From positions 3,212,501-3,276,500 of the forward strand of contig NC_091664.1 in NCBI RefSeq assembly GCF_042453785.1: a stretch of 64,000 nt of DNA, written 5' to 3'. A program made the position numbers and the translations under genes. Positions 31,737 through 42,411 of the stretch are shown piece after piece; positions within the stretch are counted from its first letter, which is position 1, and each line of letters starts with the position of its first letter. Below the pieces are notes generated by a model. It searched no databases. It was not told the origin of the DNA and saw only the letters and a program-made list of their open reading frames with translations. The stretch comes from Malus domestica. Its lineage: Eukaryota; Streptophyta; Magnoliopsida; Rosales; Rosaceae.

Positions 31737-34135
31737 TGTGACAGCCCGTCCTAAATTTTGTGTTTTTATTAATTTTAGAAGTGTGAATTTATGAAAATAC
31801 CTTAGAGACAAGGACTTTGACTTTCGCGGATCATCGTTTAGAGTGACGTATGACTTATTCTTTTAGCATATCCTCGTAGTATTTGTCACTACGAACGCAT
31901 AGGCGAAAGCTGTTTACGAGTCAAAATTATAACAGTATAGTTACGGACGTTTGAAGTTTGTTATTTAAAGGTAGTTAAATTATTTGAACTCCCACCTTGT
32001 GGGAAGACTAACCAATCAGCCTTTAAGCAAAGAGAAAAGGGAACCAATCACATAAAAGGAGGACAAAGCCTCTAGCCAATCAGAAAAATGAGCTTTCCCG
32101 TGGGTTTTTCCGCTCACGACCACCCATTTTCCAAGGCTGATTCCGGCCAACTCCGGGGAAGTTTTTCGAAGCCACCACCACCATCTTGAAGCTCTCATTC
32201 CTCTCTACAGAACCCACCTAAGAACCACCTTGGTTAACCCTGTACGTGGCGGTTCGAGGCCACAAAAATCGATGAAAACCAATGGTGTTCCGGCCACCCT
32301 TTTCATTTTTCCGACGAATCGGCAAAGCAATAGCCGACACCACCACTTGGGCTTTCTAGCCCATCATCCCAGGAGAAAATCACCACCAGCCTTAACCCCG
32401 TTGGAGCACCGAGGAAAAAGAATCGAAGTTCACCCAAGTATAGGGTTACCGACGGATTTTAACAAAATTGAAGCTCTTCCCGGCCTATTTGGCCTGGGTC
32501 ACAGTTTCCGACGACCTTCGCCACTTTCGAGGTGTTTCCCGGCCAAATCACGATGAGATAGCCATCATGTAAGGTTGCCCAGAAATTCCGACGAGTTACC
32601 AGTTTTCCCGCGGACAGCCGTCTTTCAGACCATTTTCCGATCACCTCCGGGCACCAGTTGGACTCCAAGCTGGCGCCGATCGCTCGGGACGCCTCGATGG
32701 TTATGCTAGGAAGTTGTAGCATGGACTCCAGGTGAATGGATCTTTCCTTGCTCATCTTATGTTTCATGATTGATAATTCTATAAATACTTTTAAATAAAA
32801 CTGAGAAACTTATGCCATGACATATATATTTATATGTTATAAAATACTATGAGATGGTTGAGTTAGATTTCATCGTGATCTATCCATATACGTATTACTA
32901 TAAATGATTATTGTGAACTACGAATGGTTTGATCCCTGCTTATGGTACGTAGGCAGTCTAACGAGACGTTAGATGCAGCCATATAAGAAATGAGATTAAA
33001 TAACCGAGACCATAGCCTTGTTTAAGGAATTGAGCAATATGTGTGGGTTTTTGGTTTTAAGTATATATGTATACACTTGATATTTTCCCATAAATATGTT
33101 TAAATGAGATTATGCATTAAATGCCATGCATATAAGTTTATAATTTGTATATGAATTGGCATATGATGCATTATATATAAGTGTGTTGCTGTGAACTCTC
33201 TGAAGTGTAAGGGTGAACGTAGGACATTCAGGTAAGTTCAGGTAAGTTTAAGTAAATTCAAGTAGGTATACGGTATTAGCATGATTGATGAGATATGTGA
33301 TGAGATATGAATATGTTGTATAGGTCACTACATCACTAGAAATGACTCCGACTTATATGCTAGCCATGATTGATGAGATATGTGATGAGATATGAATATG
33401 TCGTATAGGTCACTAGAAGTGACTTCGACTTATATGTTAGCCATGATTGATGAGATATGTGATGAGATATGAATATGTCGTATAGGTCACTAGAGGTGAC
33501 TCTGACTTATATGTTAGCCATGATTGATGAGTATTGTGATGAAATATGAATATGTCGTATAGGTCACTAGAAGTGACTCCGACTTATATGCTAGCCATGA
33601 TTGATGAGATATGTGATAAGATATGAATATGTCGTATAGGTTACTAAAGGTGACTCTGACTTATATGCTAGCCATGATTGATGAGTATTGTGATGAAATA
33701 TGAATATGTCGTATAGGTCACTAGAAGTGACTCCGACTTCTATGCTAGCCATGATTGATGAGATATGTGATGAGATATGAATATGTCGTATAGGTCACTA
33801 GAGGTGACTCCGACTTATATGCTAGCCATGATTGATGAGCCACGATTGATGAGATATGAATATGTCGTATAGGTCACTAGAGGTGACTTCGACTTATATG
33901 TTAGCCATGATTGATGATATAGGTCACTAGAGGTGACTCCGACTTGCGTACTATTATGAGATATTAATCGCTTGATTATTTGATATTATTGTTGAGATGT
34001 TGTGTGGTGGTACATTATGATTTCTCTGGAAATTATACAGGTGTTGTAACGAGGGATTACATGTGTTATATGTTTTCTATTAGTAATTTACTTACATGGC
34101 CACTCACCCTTGTCTTGTCTTCACCCTCCAGGTAT
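31737..34135 (+). mobile_element. Probable solo or partial long LTR (Gypsy-like)
   Basis: It begins TGTGACAGCCCGTCC directly after the Cassandra fragment and runs without coding domains to near 34135, where the GAA-rich array resumes. It contains a pyrimidine- and Pro/His-rich transcribed-looking region (32000-32750) and an eight-copy 77-bp tandem array. The start is typical of long plant Gypsy LTRs; the right end and target duplication were not resolved. Solo-LTR status is inference. Confidence 0.5.
33283..33945 (+). repeat. 77-bp tandem repeat, about eight copies
   Basis: GCCATGATTGATGAG recurs at 33363, 33440, 33517 and 33594 and so on at 77-bp steps. Each unit contains ATATGTCGTATAGGTCACTA and a GTGACTCCGACTTATATG segment. 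The last unit is shortened. Confidence 0.93.
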
Positions 34136-34159
34136 TATTAGCTGAGTTTTATTATCACC

Positions 34160-34174
34160 AAAGACTCACGGCGA

Positions 34175-34205
<31 letters not shown>

Positions 34206-34452
34206 AAGAAGAATAAGAAAAAGGAAGAAGAAAAAAAAATCCAAATCTGTAACCCAGACTCGGAGGAAGAAGAAGAAAGAAAGAAAAAAAAAAGGGAACC
34301 CAGTTTGTCCCTCCTTCCCCCCCCCCTCGAAACCTAACCCCCTGCAACCCAGAAGAAAAAGAAGGATGAGGAAGAAGAAGAAGAAGAAGAAAAGAAAAAA
34401 AAAACCGAACCCCAGAAGAAGAATAAGAAGAATAAGAAGAAGGAAAAAAAAC
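34160..34452 (+). repeat. GAA-rich array, right part
   Basis: (GAA)n runs with CTGTAACCCAGACTCGGAGG, the same unit as at 31040-31455 in the same orientation. The two are probably halves of one array split by the insertions at 31480-34135. Confidence 0.85.
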
Positions 34453-35439
34453 GTGGATGACACGTGGCGCCCAGTCATTGTCCACATGGACGCCACGTCA
34501 CAATTAACGGCAGATTGAACAGTTTGACTAATGGATGTATGAGATTGTCCTAGAATTTACACTTTAGGTATGACTTTGGGATGAAAAAAACTTGATGTAC
34601 TAAATGTTGAAAACCACAAAACATAAGGGTAGTCAACAATCTTTTTCCCTAAATTCAAATTTAAATCTCTCTGTCATTTTAATCCAAGTGGCTTTGAGAA
34701 GTGTGTGGATTCAACCCCATGATGATTCTTTCCAAAACATAAAAGTAAAGAGAGTTTTTTTTTTGGAAAACAAGTAAAGAAAGTTTTGTGTAGTTGTTCA
34801 TCTGATTTGATTTCTCTTGTCCCTTTTTTCCTTTTTAAGTTTTTCCAAGGCCCCATATACGTATTTCAATACATAAAACAACCATTCGACTTTTGACGCA
34901 CGTATACCTCCAACCCTTTTGGCATGGAAATGACATAGGATATTGTTGATGCACAAAACCGGAGGTCTTGGAACAACGTAAATCCGGCCGTAAATCTGTA
35001 AGTAATGTAAATAACACAAGATGTATCGTGGTTCACCCCAAGGTTTGGGCTACGTCCACATTGATTGTATTGTATTTCTCTGAGAAGTGAGGGAGATAGT
35101 GTGAGAACTTTGCTCTAGATAGGAAAGACCTAGGGTTTGTGAAGGTGATGAGGCCTTTTTATAGAATAAGGGCTCCTCCCCTAATTACATATTTGCCCCT
35201 TTCTTTATTACATAATTGCATTTAAGTCCTCTGAGTATTTATACGAGGCCCTAAATATGGTATAAACAGTAATCCCCCAAGTCTTCAGTCAAGAGAGTCT
35301 TTTGGCTGGAGACTTGAAATTCAGTCCATGTGTGGGCCGAAGCAACTAGATGTTGTCTTGAACTGATGCTCAACTAGAAGTAGCACATGCTGCGAGGCTG
35401 CGAGGCTCGTGGCTTATGTTGCCTTGGTTGGCTCGGCTT

Positions 35440-36130
35440 GCAGCGTTTGAAGATGAGAGAGTCCCTTTTATAGAATAAGGGTTCGCTCATCAATACATGA
35501 ATGATGGGCTAGAGTTGATGCTCTCTAATGATGGTGAGGGAGTCCCTTTTATAGAATAAGGGCTCGTTCCTCAATACATAAATGATGGGCTAGAGTTGAT
35601 GCTCGCGGCGAGGCGGTTGCTCAATAGGCGGCGATGCTCTCAAATGGTGGTGAGGGAGTCCCTTTTATAGAATAAGGGCTCGCTCCTCAATACATAAGTG
35701 ATGGGTTAGGAGTGATGCTTGCGGCGAGGTGGTTGCTCAGCTGGCGGCGTTGCTCTCTAATGATAGTGAGGGAGTCTCTTTTATAAAATAAGGGCTCGCT
35801 CCTCGGTACATGAATAATATGTGCTCTCTAATGAAAGTGAGGGAGTCCCTTTTATAGAATAAGGGCTCGCTCCTCAATACATAAGTAATGGGCTAAGTCT
35901 CCCAAGTATTTTTCATGAGGCGATATTTGTATACCCTGCATTGAAGCTTTGTAAATGAAGCTTTGCAAGTGAAGCTTTGAAGCTGGAGCTCTGTAAATGA
36001 AGCTTTTGAAGCTATAGCTCTGTAAATGACGCTTTTGAAGCTAGAGCTCTGTAAATGAAGCTTTTGAAGCTAGAGCTCTTTAAATGAAGCTTTTGAAGCT
36101 AGAGCTTTTGTAAATGAAGCTTTTGAAGCT
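35440..36130. repeat. Tandem arrays inside the minus-strand Gypsy-like element
   Basis: The first array (about 35440-35890) has roughly 100-120-bp units with GTCCCTTTTATAGAATAAGG and a GCTCGCTCCTCAATACATAA segment, four to five copies. The second (35940-36130) has ~36-bp units of TGTAAATGAAGCTTTTGAAG, about five copies. GATTGACATGAGTGATGCTC and CACCTGGTTGGTGG repeats continue to about 36480. Confidence 0.9.
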
Positions 36131-37483
36131 GATTGACATGAGTGATGCTCATGGATGTTGACATGAGTGATGCTCATGATTGTTTATGTATGATTGGTTG
36201 AGTGATGCTCATGAATGTTTATGTATGATTGACATGAGTAATGCTCATGTATGATTGACATGATTTAAGTACTAGGCGTACTTTTGATCACCTAGTTGGT
36301 GGCATGAAGTAGAATACGGATTGTACATTTCATCACCTGGTTGGTGGCATGAATGGCTAGTTGCCAAATGATATTAGAGTACGGTTGTACATTTCATCAC
36401 CTGGTTGGTGGTAATAGTGGCAGGTTGCCAAATAATTTTGGAAGTACTGGCATACTTTTGATCACCTGGTTGGTGTTATTTTGGGCTTATGGGCATTCGC
36501 CCTCTACACAGCATTCTAGCCCATTTATTTTGGGCTTTTTTTTTTACCCTCTAATGGGATTTATACATATTACCCTCTGGTGAGGTTTATACAGATGTTT
36601 CCGAAAAATAAGGAAAATAAGTTACATCATTCTGGTGGGGTGTTTATTCCTTGCTTTTGCAGTGTTTTTCTACTGCACTCTCTCTGTCTCTTCATCTGGC
36701 AGACAAAAGGAATCATAATAATACGAAAATCTTTTGCTTTTCTTCTTTTCTCTCCACTGCGTCTCTGTCTTTTGCTTTTGTGTCGTAGCTCACTTGATTG
36801 TTTTTCTTTCTGCTTTCTTCTTTTGCTTTTCTTTCTCTTTCCTTGCGCTGCTTTGCTTTGCTTTTACTTTCTTTTTCCTTTGGGTCGTCTGCACCAAAAC
36901 AGAGCCTTTGGGACTGAGGGTAAATTTCACATTCACCGCAGGAGGAATTAACACAAGAACCGGGAAGAATTTCAGGCAATTCGAGCTCCTTCCTTGATTT
37001 CAAACCGGAGAGATTGGGCCAGCACGGACCCCCAACAAACTATCAAAAAATTCCTGGTGGTTAATCCACAAACGAAAACCGACCCAGAAGCAATTAATTC
37101 AAAAGACAACCCATTTGCGTGGTTAAATGCAAATTGATGGGTTAAGCTTTGTTGGGATTTTGATTCAGTGGTCTGGGGATATCAAAAATGAGGGAGATCT
37201 GTGTAGGCAAACAAATCTCTGAATTTCGTCGCCCGTTCACTACGACATCTCCGATATCCCTCTCTCTATTTTTTTTTTTTTAGCTAGTTAGTCTGGATCG
37301 GAATTCAGTGGAGAAGTGGGGTGCTGCGTTTTGCGGTTGCAGGCCAGGCAGAGAAAACCGGAGGGTGCTGCGTTTTGAGCTGATGCAGTAGCAGATTGGA
37401 CTGGCTCTTCGCAGACCTCGCCAAATCTCAGCCATCAGATTACTGTTCGGACGATCGCACACTTTTCTTTTCTTCTGCTTGAG

Positions 37484-37756
37484 CTAGACGAAGCCGGAGG
37501 TGTGGTTGTAGCCAAACTCAACAACACCGACGGTGGCCACAGAGCCGACGTAGAGGGAAGCAACGGCGAAGGCCTTGAAAGGCTTGGTAAAGAAATTGCC
37601 GGCACAGCCTTTCCGGGATGACATAAGGGCCCAAACCCAGTGGAGCCACACTGCCCCCGGCCTACCACTAGTGGGTGTGTGACCCATTGCTACCGCTGCT
37701 TCATTCTCCGGAGTCTCTTCCTCCTCCTGCATCTGAGTTTCTCTGGCCGATGACAA
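37484..37756 (-). CDS. Unidentified 90-residue ORF inside the Gypsy-like element
   Basis: The frame starts MSSARETQMQEEEETPENEA and continues with a Trp-rich HWVWALMSSRKGC segment and a small hydrophobic helix (FKAFAVASLYVGSVATVGVV). The composition looks like a genuine small protein rather than repeat noise, and it could be a captured host exon. It lies about 150 bp downstream (in element orientation) of the primer-binding site, where gag would be expected. I do not recognise it. Confidence 0.3.
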   Translation of the reverse strand: MSSARETQMQEEEETPENEAAVAMGHTPTSGRPGAVWLHWVWALMSSRKGCAGNFFTKPFKAFAVASLYVGSVATVGVVEFGYNHTSGFV

Positions 37757-38393
37757 TAAAGCACCTTGTTTTGCTTCGTTCTATAGAATTCGGTGTGTGT
37801 TGGGTTTTTGTGGGCTTGTTTTTGGTTTTTGCAGATTCATGGCGGAGGTGAAAAATTGAGAGATACCTGACATAACTTTTCGTGTCAATTCCCACAGACA
37901 GCGCCAAATGTTGATGCACAAAACCGGAGGTCTTAGAACAACGTAAATCCGACCGTGAATCTGCAAGTAATGTAAATAACACAAGATGTATCGTTGTTCA
38001 TCCCAAGGTTTGGGCTACGTCCACACTGATTGTATTGTATTTCTCTGAGAAGTGAGGGAGAAAGTGTGAGAGCTTTGCTCTAGATAGGAGAGACCTAGGG
38101 TTTGTGAGGGTGAGGAGGCCCTTTTATAGAATAAGGGCTCCTCCCCTAATTACATATTTGCCCCTTCCTTTATTACATAATTACATTTACGTCCTCTGAG
38201 TATTTATACGAGCTCTAAATACGAGGCCCTAAATATGGTATAAACAGATGTAGTCCCATATATTGCATTATTAGGTTAAGCAGAATCACCAAACCATATT
38301 TATATGAACTTTTAACAACCATCGCTTCAATCTTAAAGAGGGATTGGATTAGCCTAAACAGAATGTGTTTTGTAGTGGCACCTTAATTATATA

Positions 38394-39103
38394 CTAGCCT
38401 TCATGCACGCGCTCACGCGCATGCAGAAGATATTTTTTGAATCAAAGCGTGTTACGCGCGACTTACACATTTTAAATGTATTTATATTCGTGAATTGACA
38501 AAAGGAAAGTCAAATATTTGAAGTAAATGAATAATCTTAGATCATGCTAGAAAAAAAACCCTCACAAACCAATCAAAGCAGCTAAATTCACATAATAAAA
38601 TTGGTATTTCAATTTCCATCTACATTCTATTGAATTTACATTAAGAATAGAGAAAATAATATTTAATAAACAACTGATTGAATCACATTATTGGTAGCCC
38701 ATCACCCTCCCCCTTAGTGTAGATAATATCGTTTGTTAAAAAAAACAATCATTTGACAACTAATTTAATCACATTATTATGCGCATGTGAAATTTTTTTT
38801 TTTATTATCGGCATTACACGCCTCTTAAGATGTTTAGAACGTGTTTAAAAATAGAGAAAATAATATTTAATGAACAACTAATTTAATCACATTATTACTA
38901 GCCTATTGTGAGGTACTAATTTTAAAATAAAATAAAAAAACTGTACAAAAAGAATTAATTATTAAAACATATTGTTAAAATGACTAAAATGCCCATGCAT
39001 TATTTTGGGTTGCTTTTGAAATTTTTTGAATTGGGGGCATTTTTGTCCAAATTTTTTTGGTGAAGCTTGTGACCCCAAAATGAGTTGTTGGCTTTATATA
39101 TAA

Positions 39104-39106
<3 letters not shown>
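38394..39106 (-). mobile_element. Non-autonomous Helitron
   Basis: On the minus strand it starts TCTTTATATATAAAGCC and ends in a hairpin (CATGCGCG, loop TGAG, CGCGTGCATG) followed by AAGGCTAG. An A precedes and a T follows the element, the A-T insertion expected of Helitrons. It is 713 bp, AT-rich, with no Rep/helicase. A related copy in opposite orientation lies at 50924-51577. Confidence 0.8.
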
Positions 39107-39156
<50 letters not shown>

Positions 39157-39160
39157 TTTT
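39107..39160. repeat. (AT)n and T-run microsatellite
   Basis: About 17 AT repeats followed by about 22 T. Confidence 0.95.
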
Positions 39161-39165
39161 TTGAA

Positions 39166-39305
39166 AAATGCTAAGGAGACTTTCTTGAAGTGGACTCTCT
39201 ATAGATTCTCTGTCACATAATTTAACATTAATTTCAATGAATTATAAAATATTGTGCAAAAAACTTGAGGTTATGGAGAATTCATAAGGAGTCCTAAACA
39301 TATAA
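39166..39305. mobile_element. MITE of the AATGCTAAGGAGAC family, copy in backbone A
   Basis: GAAAAATGCTAAGGAGAC at the left and AAGGAGTCCTAAACAT at the right are weak inverted ends around an AT-rich core. It is orthologous to 46528-46665 in backbone B, so it predates that duplication; relatives sit at 45776-45917 and about 53180-53345. Confidence 0.65.
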
Positions 39306-39802
39306 TATGTTCCGTGGTGCACTTTATATGTACTTTTGCCTCATTTATTTGTTCTCTTTTAAGCTGTTATGATGCTACCCTTCCATCTATCATGCCATCC
39401 ATATATTTATGCTTTGGATTGAATCATCTTTTCTTTTCTCTTCTCAAGTCAATTTTCTAATAGCTGTATTTGCAATGAGTTGACATCTACAGGCTGATCG
39501 GTTTAAGGACGTAGATGAGTTAAGGGTGTTGATATCATACTATTTATTTCTAATAAAGCATTGTTTTCGGCTGACAATAACACTAGGAAGATATATTTAA
39601 GCTGAGTGTGATACCTAGTTGTAAGTGTACTTGTGGAGATTAGGATTCTCTCATCTCTCCTCTTTTTATCCTCTTTCGTTCCCTTCTCTTACATTTTCTA
39701 TTTTGTCTTTCTCTTTTTATAAAAAAATTAATATAAGATGTTAATGTAGCTTAATCGTGACCATTCAAATGGGAGGGGATGGAAAAAAAGATGGGACAGA
39801 AT

Positions 39803-39834
39803 CCTACTCCTACTCCTACTCCTACTCCTACTCG
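39803..39834 (+). repeat. (CTCCTA)n microsatellite
   Basis: Five tandem copies of CTCCTA. Confidence 0.9.
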
Positions 39835-40109
39835 TGGTGGCAAAACTTTATTGTAAGTGAATTATCCTGTTTTAAACTACGTAGTTTTGTAAATATACTA
39901 TCATAACCTCCGTGATCTAGTGATAGTTACCGGAAGTCTTAAGTCATGTCATGTGTATGTGAGGAAGGTATAAATATTTGTTGCGAGTTCGATATTGGGT
40001 TTTGGCTAGCTTGTTTACTAGATTATTAATTAGTTATTATGGATTACTTACTTTTAAGGAAACACATTATTAGAGTCTTTTTTTTTAATCCAATAATATA
40101 TTTATATTA

Positions 40110-40254
40110 AAGGAAAATTAATGAAAAGTTAAAAAAAAACTTTAGTTTTAATGAAAAATGACAAATAAATGTGTAGTGAATAGTACCAGGAAAAAGTAAA
40201 AATGTGGTTTTTCGTTAAAAGTGAACAATACCATGAGTGTTTCGTTAAAACTTC
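40110..40254 (-). mobile_element. 154-bp-family MITE, copy in backbone A
   Basis: This is a reverse-oriented relative of the MITEs at 52381 and 59401 (GTTTTCGTTAAAAGTGAAC-type sequence on the minus strand). It is flanked by the 9-bp duplication TTTATATTA (40101-40109 and 40255-40263). Backbone B has the uninterrupted site near 48612. Confidence 0.85.
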
Positions 40255-40263
40255 TTTATATTA

Positions 40264-41300
40264 ATGGGTGGGGATTTTGGGCTAGACCGTAAAGTGTGCA
40301 TGTCATAATACTTTGGCATCGAACTCGTCATCCACCGACGTTAAACCTAAACCTCCTTATATGTAGAGAAAAATATTATTTGACCATAGACTATTAAATG
40401 CATTTTCAAAGTTTTAAAACACAGAGGGCTTAAAATCTTACAAAATGATGTACAATATTCGTATGCATGACATTTAACCATCATATATGCATGGGTTTGG
40501 GATGCAACGAAAGTAACAACCTTAATTTTTTTCATGCAAATATATTTTCCTTTGCGACGTACATGCATGCACAATTATTACCAGACGAAGCAATTTTAGA
40601 ACGACTTTTAGCCTGGAAATGATTATATTTTAAGGGCACAAGAATAAGATTGCTCTTTATTTAATAAATTAATTTTCTGGTGTTTGTAGTATACTGTTTA
40701 AAGTCTAAAGAACACAGGCAACCACACACTTTATGGTCAGCAAGTGATTGTTAATCAATCAGAAGAACAATTAGATTATTAAGATGAGATAGATATAAAA
40801 TATATATGCCAAAAATATATCACCTTATTTGGAAGGGTGGCTCTTCCTTTTGAGTGCAACTTTGCACCAAACATAGACATTTAAGTTTCTTCTTCTTCTT
40901 CTTCTTCTTTCTTCCAAAAAAAAAAAAACATATACATTTAAGAAGAATTTTGTTAAGGCTGATATAGAAGCTGCTTGCATCTCCTTTTCCCATTATTATT
41001 GGATGATATATATATATATAGGACTTAATTATTGTTCAGGAGTGATTTGATACATTGATTAGTAATTACTTAACCAGCAAGACAGCAAGCAAGGAGTCTT
41101 ATTATATGTCTGCAGGTACATTACATACCAACAGGATCCTCTCCGGATCCTTTTGGTAAGGATCTGGGAGATTCGTGAATCGTGTTCGTTCATCGTACAT
41201 CGTGCGGCCAGTTTTACAATTGTTATGAAAAACATTTAAGCTTGAAGAAACTTACTTTTTTTCATAATTGTTCTGTCCTTATTCTCTCCCATCCCTATTG
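40264..41300. other. Non-coding part of backbone A and its right junction
   Basis: Homologous to 48616-49490 and 53010-53137; no gene seen. It includes a (TTC)n run at 40890-40910. Homology with backbone B ends near 41128. A MITE-like GGATCC-bearing stretch follows at 41133-41220. Confidence 0.6.
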
Positions 41301-41303
41301 TTA

Positions 41304-42088
41304 GGCCATCTCCAACCGAAGGCTGGTCAGAGGGCTCGTTTGAGCCCTCTAGCCCTCCAAGATTCCCCAAGATATTAATATTTTAATGAACAGTACAGGG
41401 CCATATTTGCCTCCGTCTCCAACCGAGGGCCAGAGGGCCAAAGGGCTCGTTTTAGCCCTGTCACAAAAAACCGTCTCCAACCGAGGGCCAAAGGGCCATA
41501 GGGCCAAACATAATTTATTATTTAAAAACTACAATTTAATGTTGTATAAATGGCCTAGGAAGTTATACGAAAAAAATAGAATTGAAAAAAAATATGAAAC
41601 AAATTTTGTGAAATAAAAGTTATAGGAAAAAAAATATGAAACAAAATTTGATTCATATGAAAAGGAAAAAAAAAGGGGAAAAAAAGAAGTTTACATTCAT
41701 TAAAAAAAAATTAAAAAAAATGAAGTTTAAATTCATTAAAAAAAAAAGGCCTAATAATACAACGGCTACTAGCCGTTATATTAAAAAACATTTCAAATTA
41801 TTAGTGTCGGTTATAACCGACACTAATAGTTGAACTATTAAAAAAAAAAGAATATCTTTAATGCTGTCGGCTATAACCGATAGCAATAGGAAATCATTAA
41901 AAAAAAAAATAGCCAGCCCGAGGCTGGCTGGCTGGCCGAAAGCAGTCAGCCCTCTAGCCCTCCAGCCCTCTCCGATCCCGTGGGGCCCTCCCAGATTCCA
42001 GAGCCCTCTGGCCTAGCCCTCGGTTGGAGACGGTTTTAGGGCTATTTTCGGCCCTCTGGCCCTCTGAACCCTTCGGTTGGAGATGGCC
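41304..42088. mobile_element. Harbinger-like non-autonomous element with nested inverted repeats
   Basis: GGCCATCTCCAACCGAAGG at the left and CTTCGGTTGGAGATGGCC at the right are inverted ends, flanked by TTA (41301-41303 and 42089-42091). Inside, GTCTCCAACCGAGGGCCA-type segments recur two to three times in tandem near each end, so the subterminal arms are themselves repeated. The 785 bp contain no transposase. Confidence 0.88.
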
Positions 42089-42411
42089 TTATCTTAGTCT
42101 TATTGTTAATTTCACTTCATTTTATTATCCGTGTTATTTACTCTCTAGTTGTATCTCCACTTGGATTAAATATCCTTGAAACAAATTAAGTATGAGAGGA
42201 ATGTGTGACAGTGATTTAATTCGACGAATGGGAATATTTAGATTTATAATGTGAATCAATTCAGATTTAGAAATGAGAATGTTTATACATTTCATTGTAG
42301 CTAGTAAAATATGTTACTTCTACATTTTAATTTATAACTTTTGTTTGCATGACTCCTGCACTTAAGTTTTTTACTATCAGTTTTTGACACTTAATAATGT
42401 TGTGTTGGCAG

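Larger units (their letters stand above)
30739..34649. mobile_element. Mutator-like element with ~200-bp TIRs, broken by nested insertions
   Basis: The ends GGGCAAAAGACTGTTTACTA and its mirror extend as inverted repeats for about 205 bp (30739-30945, 34442-34649). They are flanked by the 9-bp duplication TAAATTCAA (30730-30738 and 34650-34658), typical of Mutator-like elements. Backbone B has the empty site near 46150. The original interior appears to be a GAA-rich repeat array. This is now split by a Cassandra-type LTR piece and a long LTR-like insert. No transposase. Confidence 0.92.
34944..38246 (-). mobile_element. Gypsy-like LTR element on the minus strand, no pol
   Basis: LTRs at 34944-35268 and 37909-38246 share TGTTGATGCACAAAACCGG and end TATAAACA. 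The primer-binding site TGGCGCTGTCTGTGGG reads on the minus strand at 37906-37891, two bases inside the right LTR, so the element is oriented leftwards. The 5-bp duplications are GATAT and GATGT (one mismatch). Backbone B lacks the element near 46403. The right LTR has an extra ~12 bp (GAGCTCTAAATAC). The interior holds tandem repeats and an unidentified ORF, with no RT or integrase. Confidence 0.9.
26490..41128. repeat. Backbone A of a second segmental duplication
   Basis: After removing private insertions (26543-30403, 30466-30662, 30739-34649, 34944-38246, 38394-39106, 40110-40254), this stretch is colinear with 45960-53137. Matching landmarks are TAGATTTTAAACT...GCACTCTTTTC, the AATCCAAGTGGCTTTGAGAAG block (34681 and 46178), AGTCCCATATATTGCATT (38253 and 46411) and GTCTGCAGGTACATTAC (41108 and 53118). 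No host gene is visible in it. Divergence looks larger than in the PME-UGT pair. Confidence 0.85.

Noticed and set aside
33283-33945. Regularly spaced repeats that superficially resemble a CRISPR array
   Set aside because: Whole 77-bp units repeat without unique spacers, in a plant LTR context, with no cas genes. It is an ordinary tandem repeat.
36580-36951. A 123-residue hydrophobic ORF
   Set aside because: T-rich, Phe/Leu/Cys-rich translation inside a retroelement interior with an equally open opposite frame; no motif.
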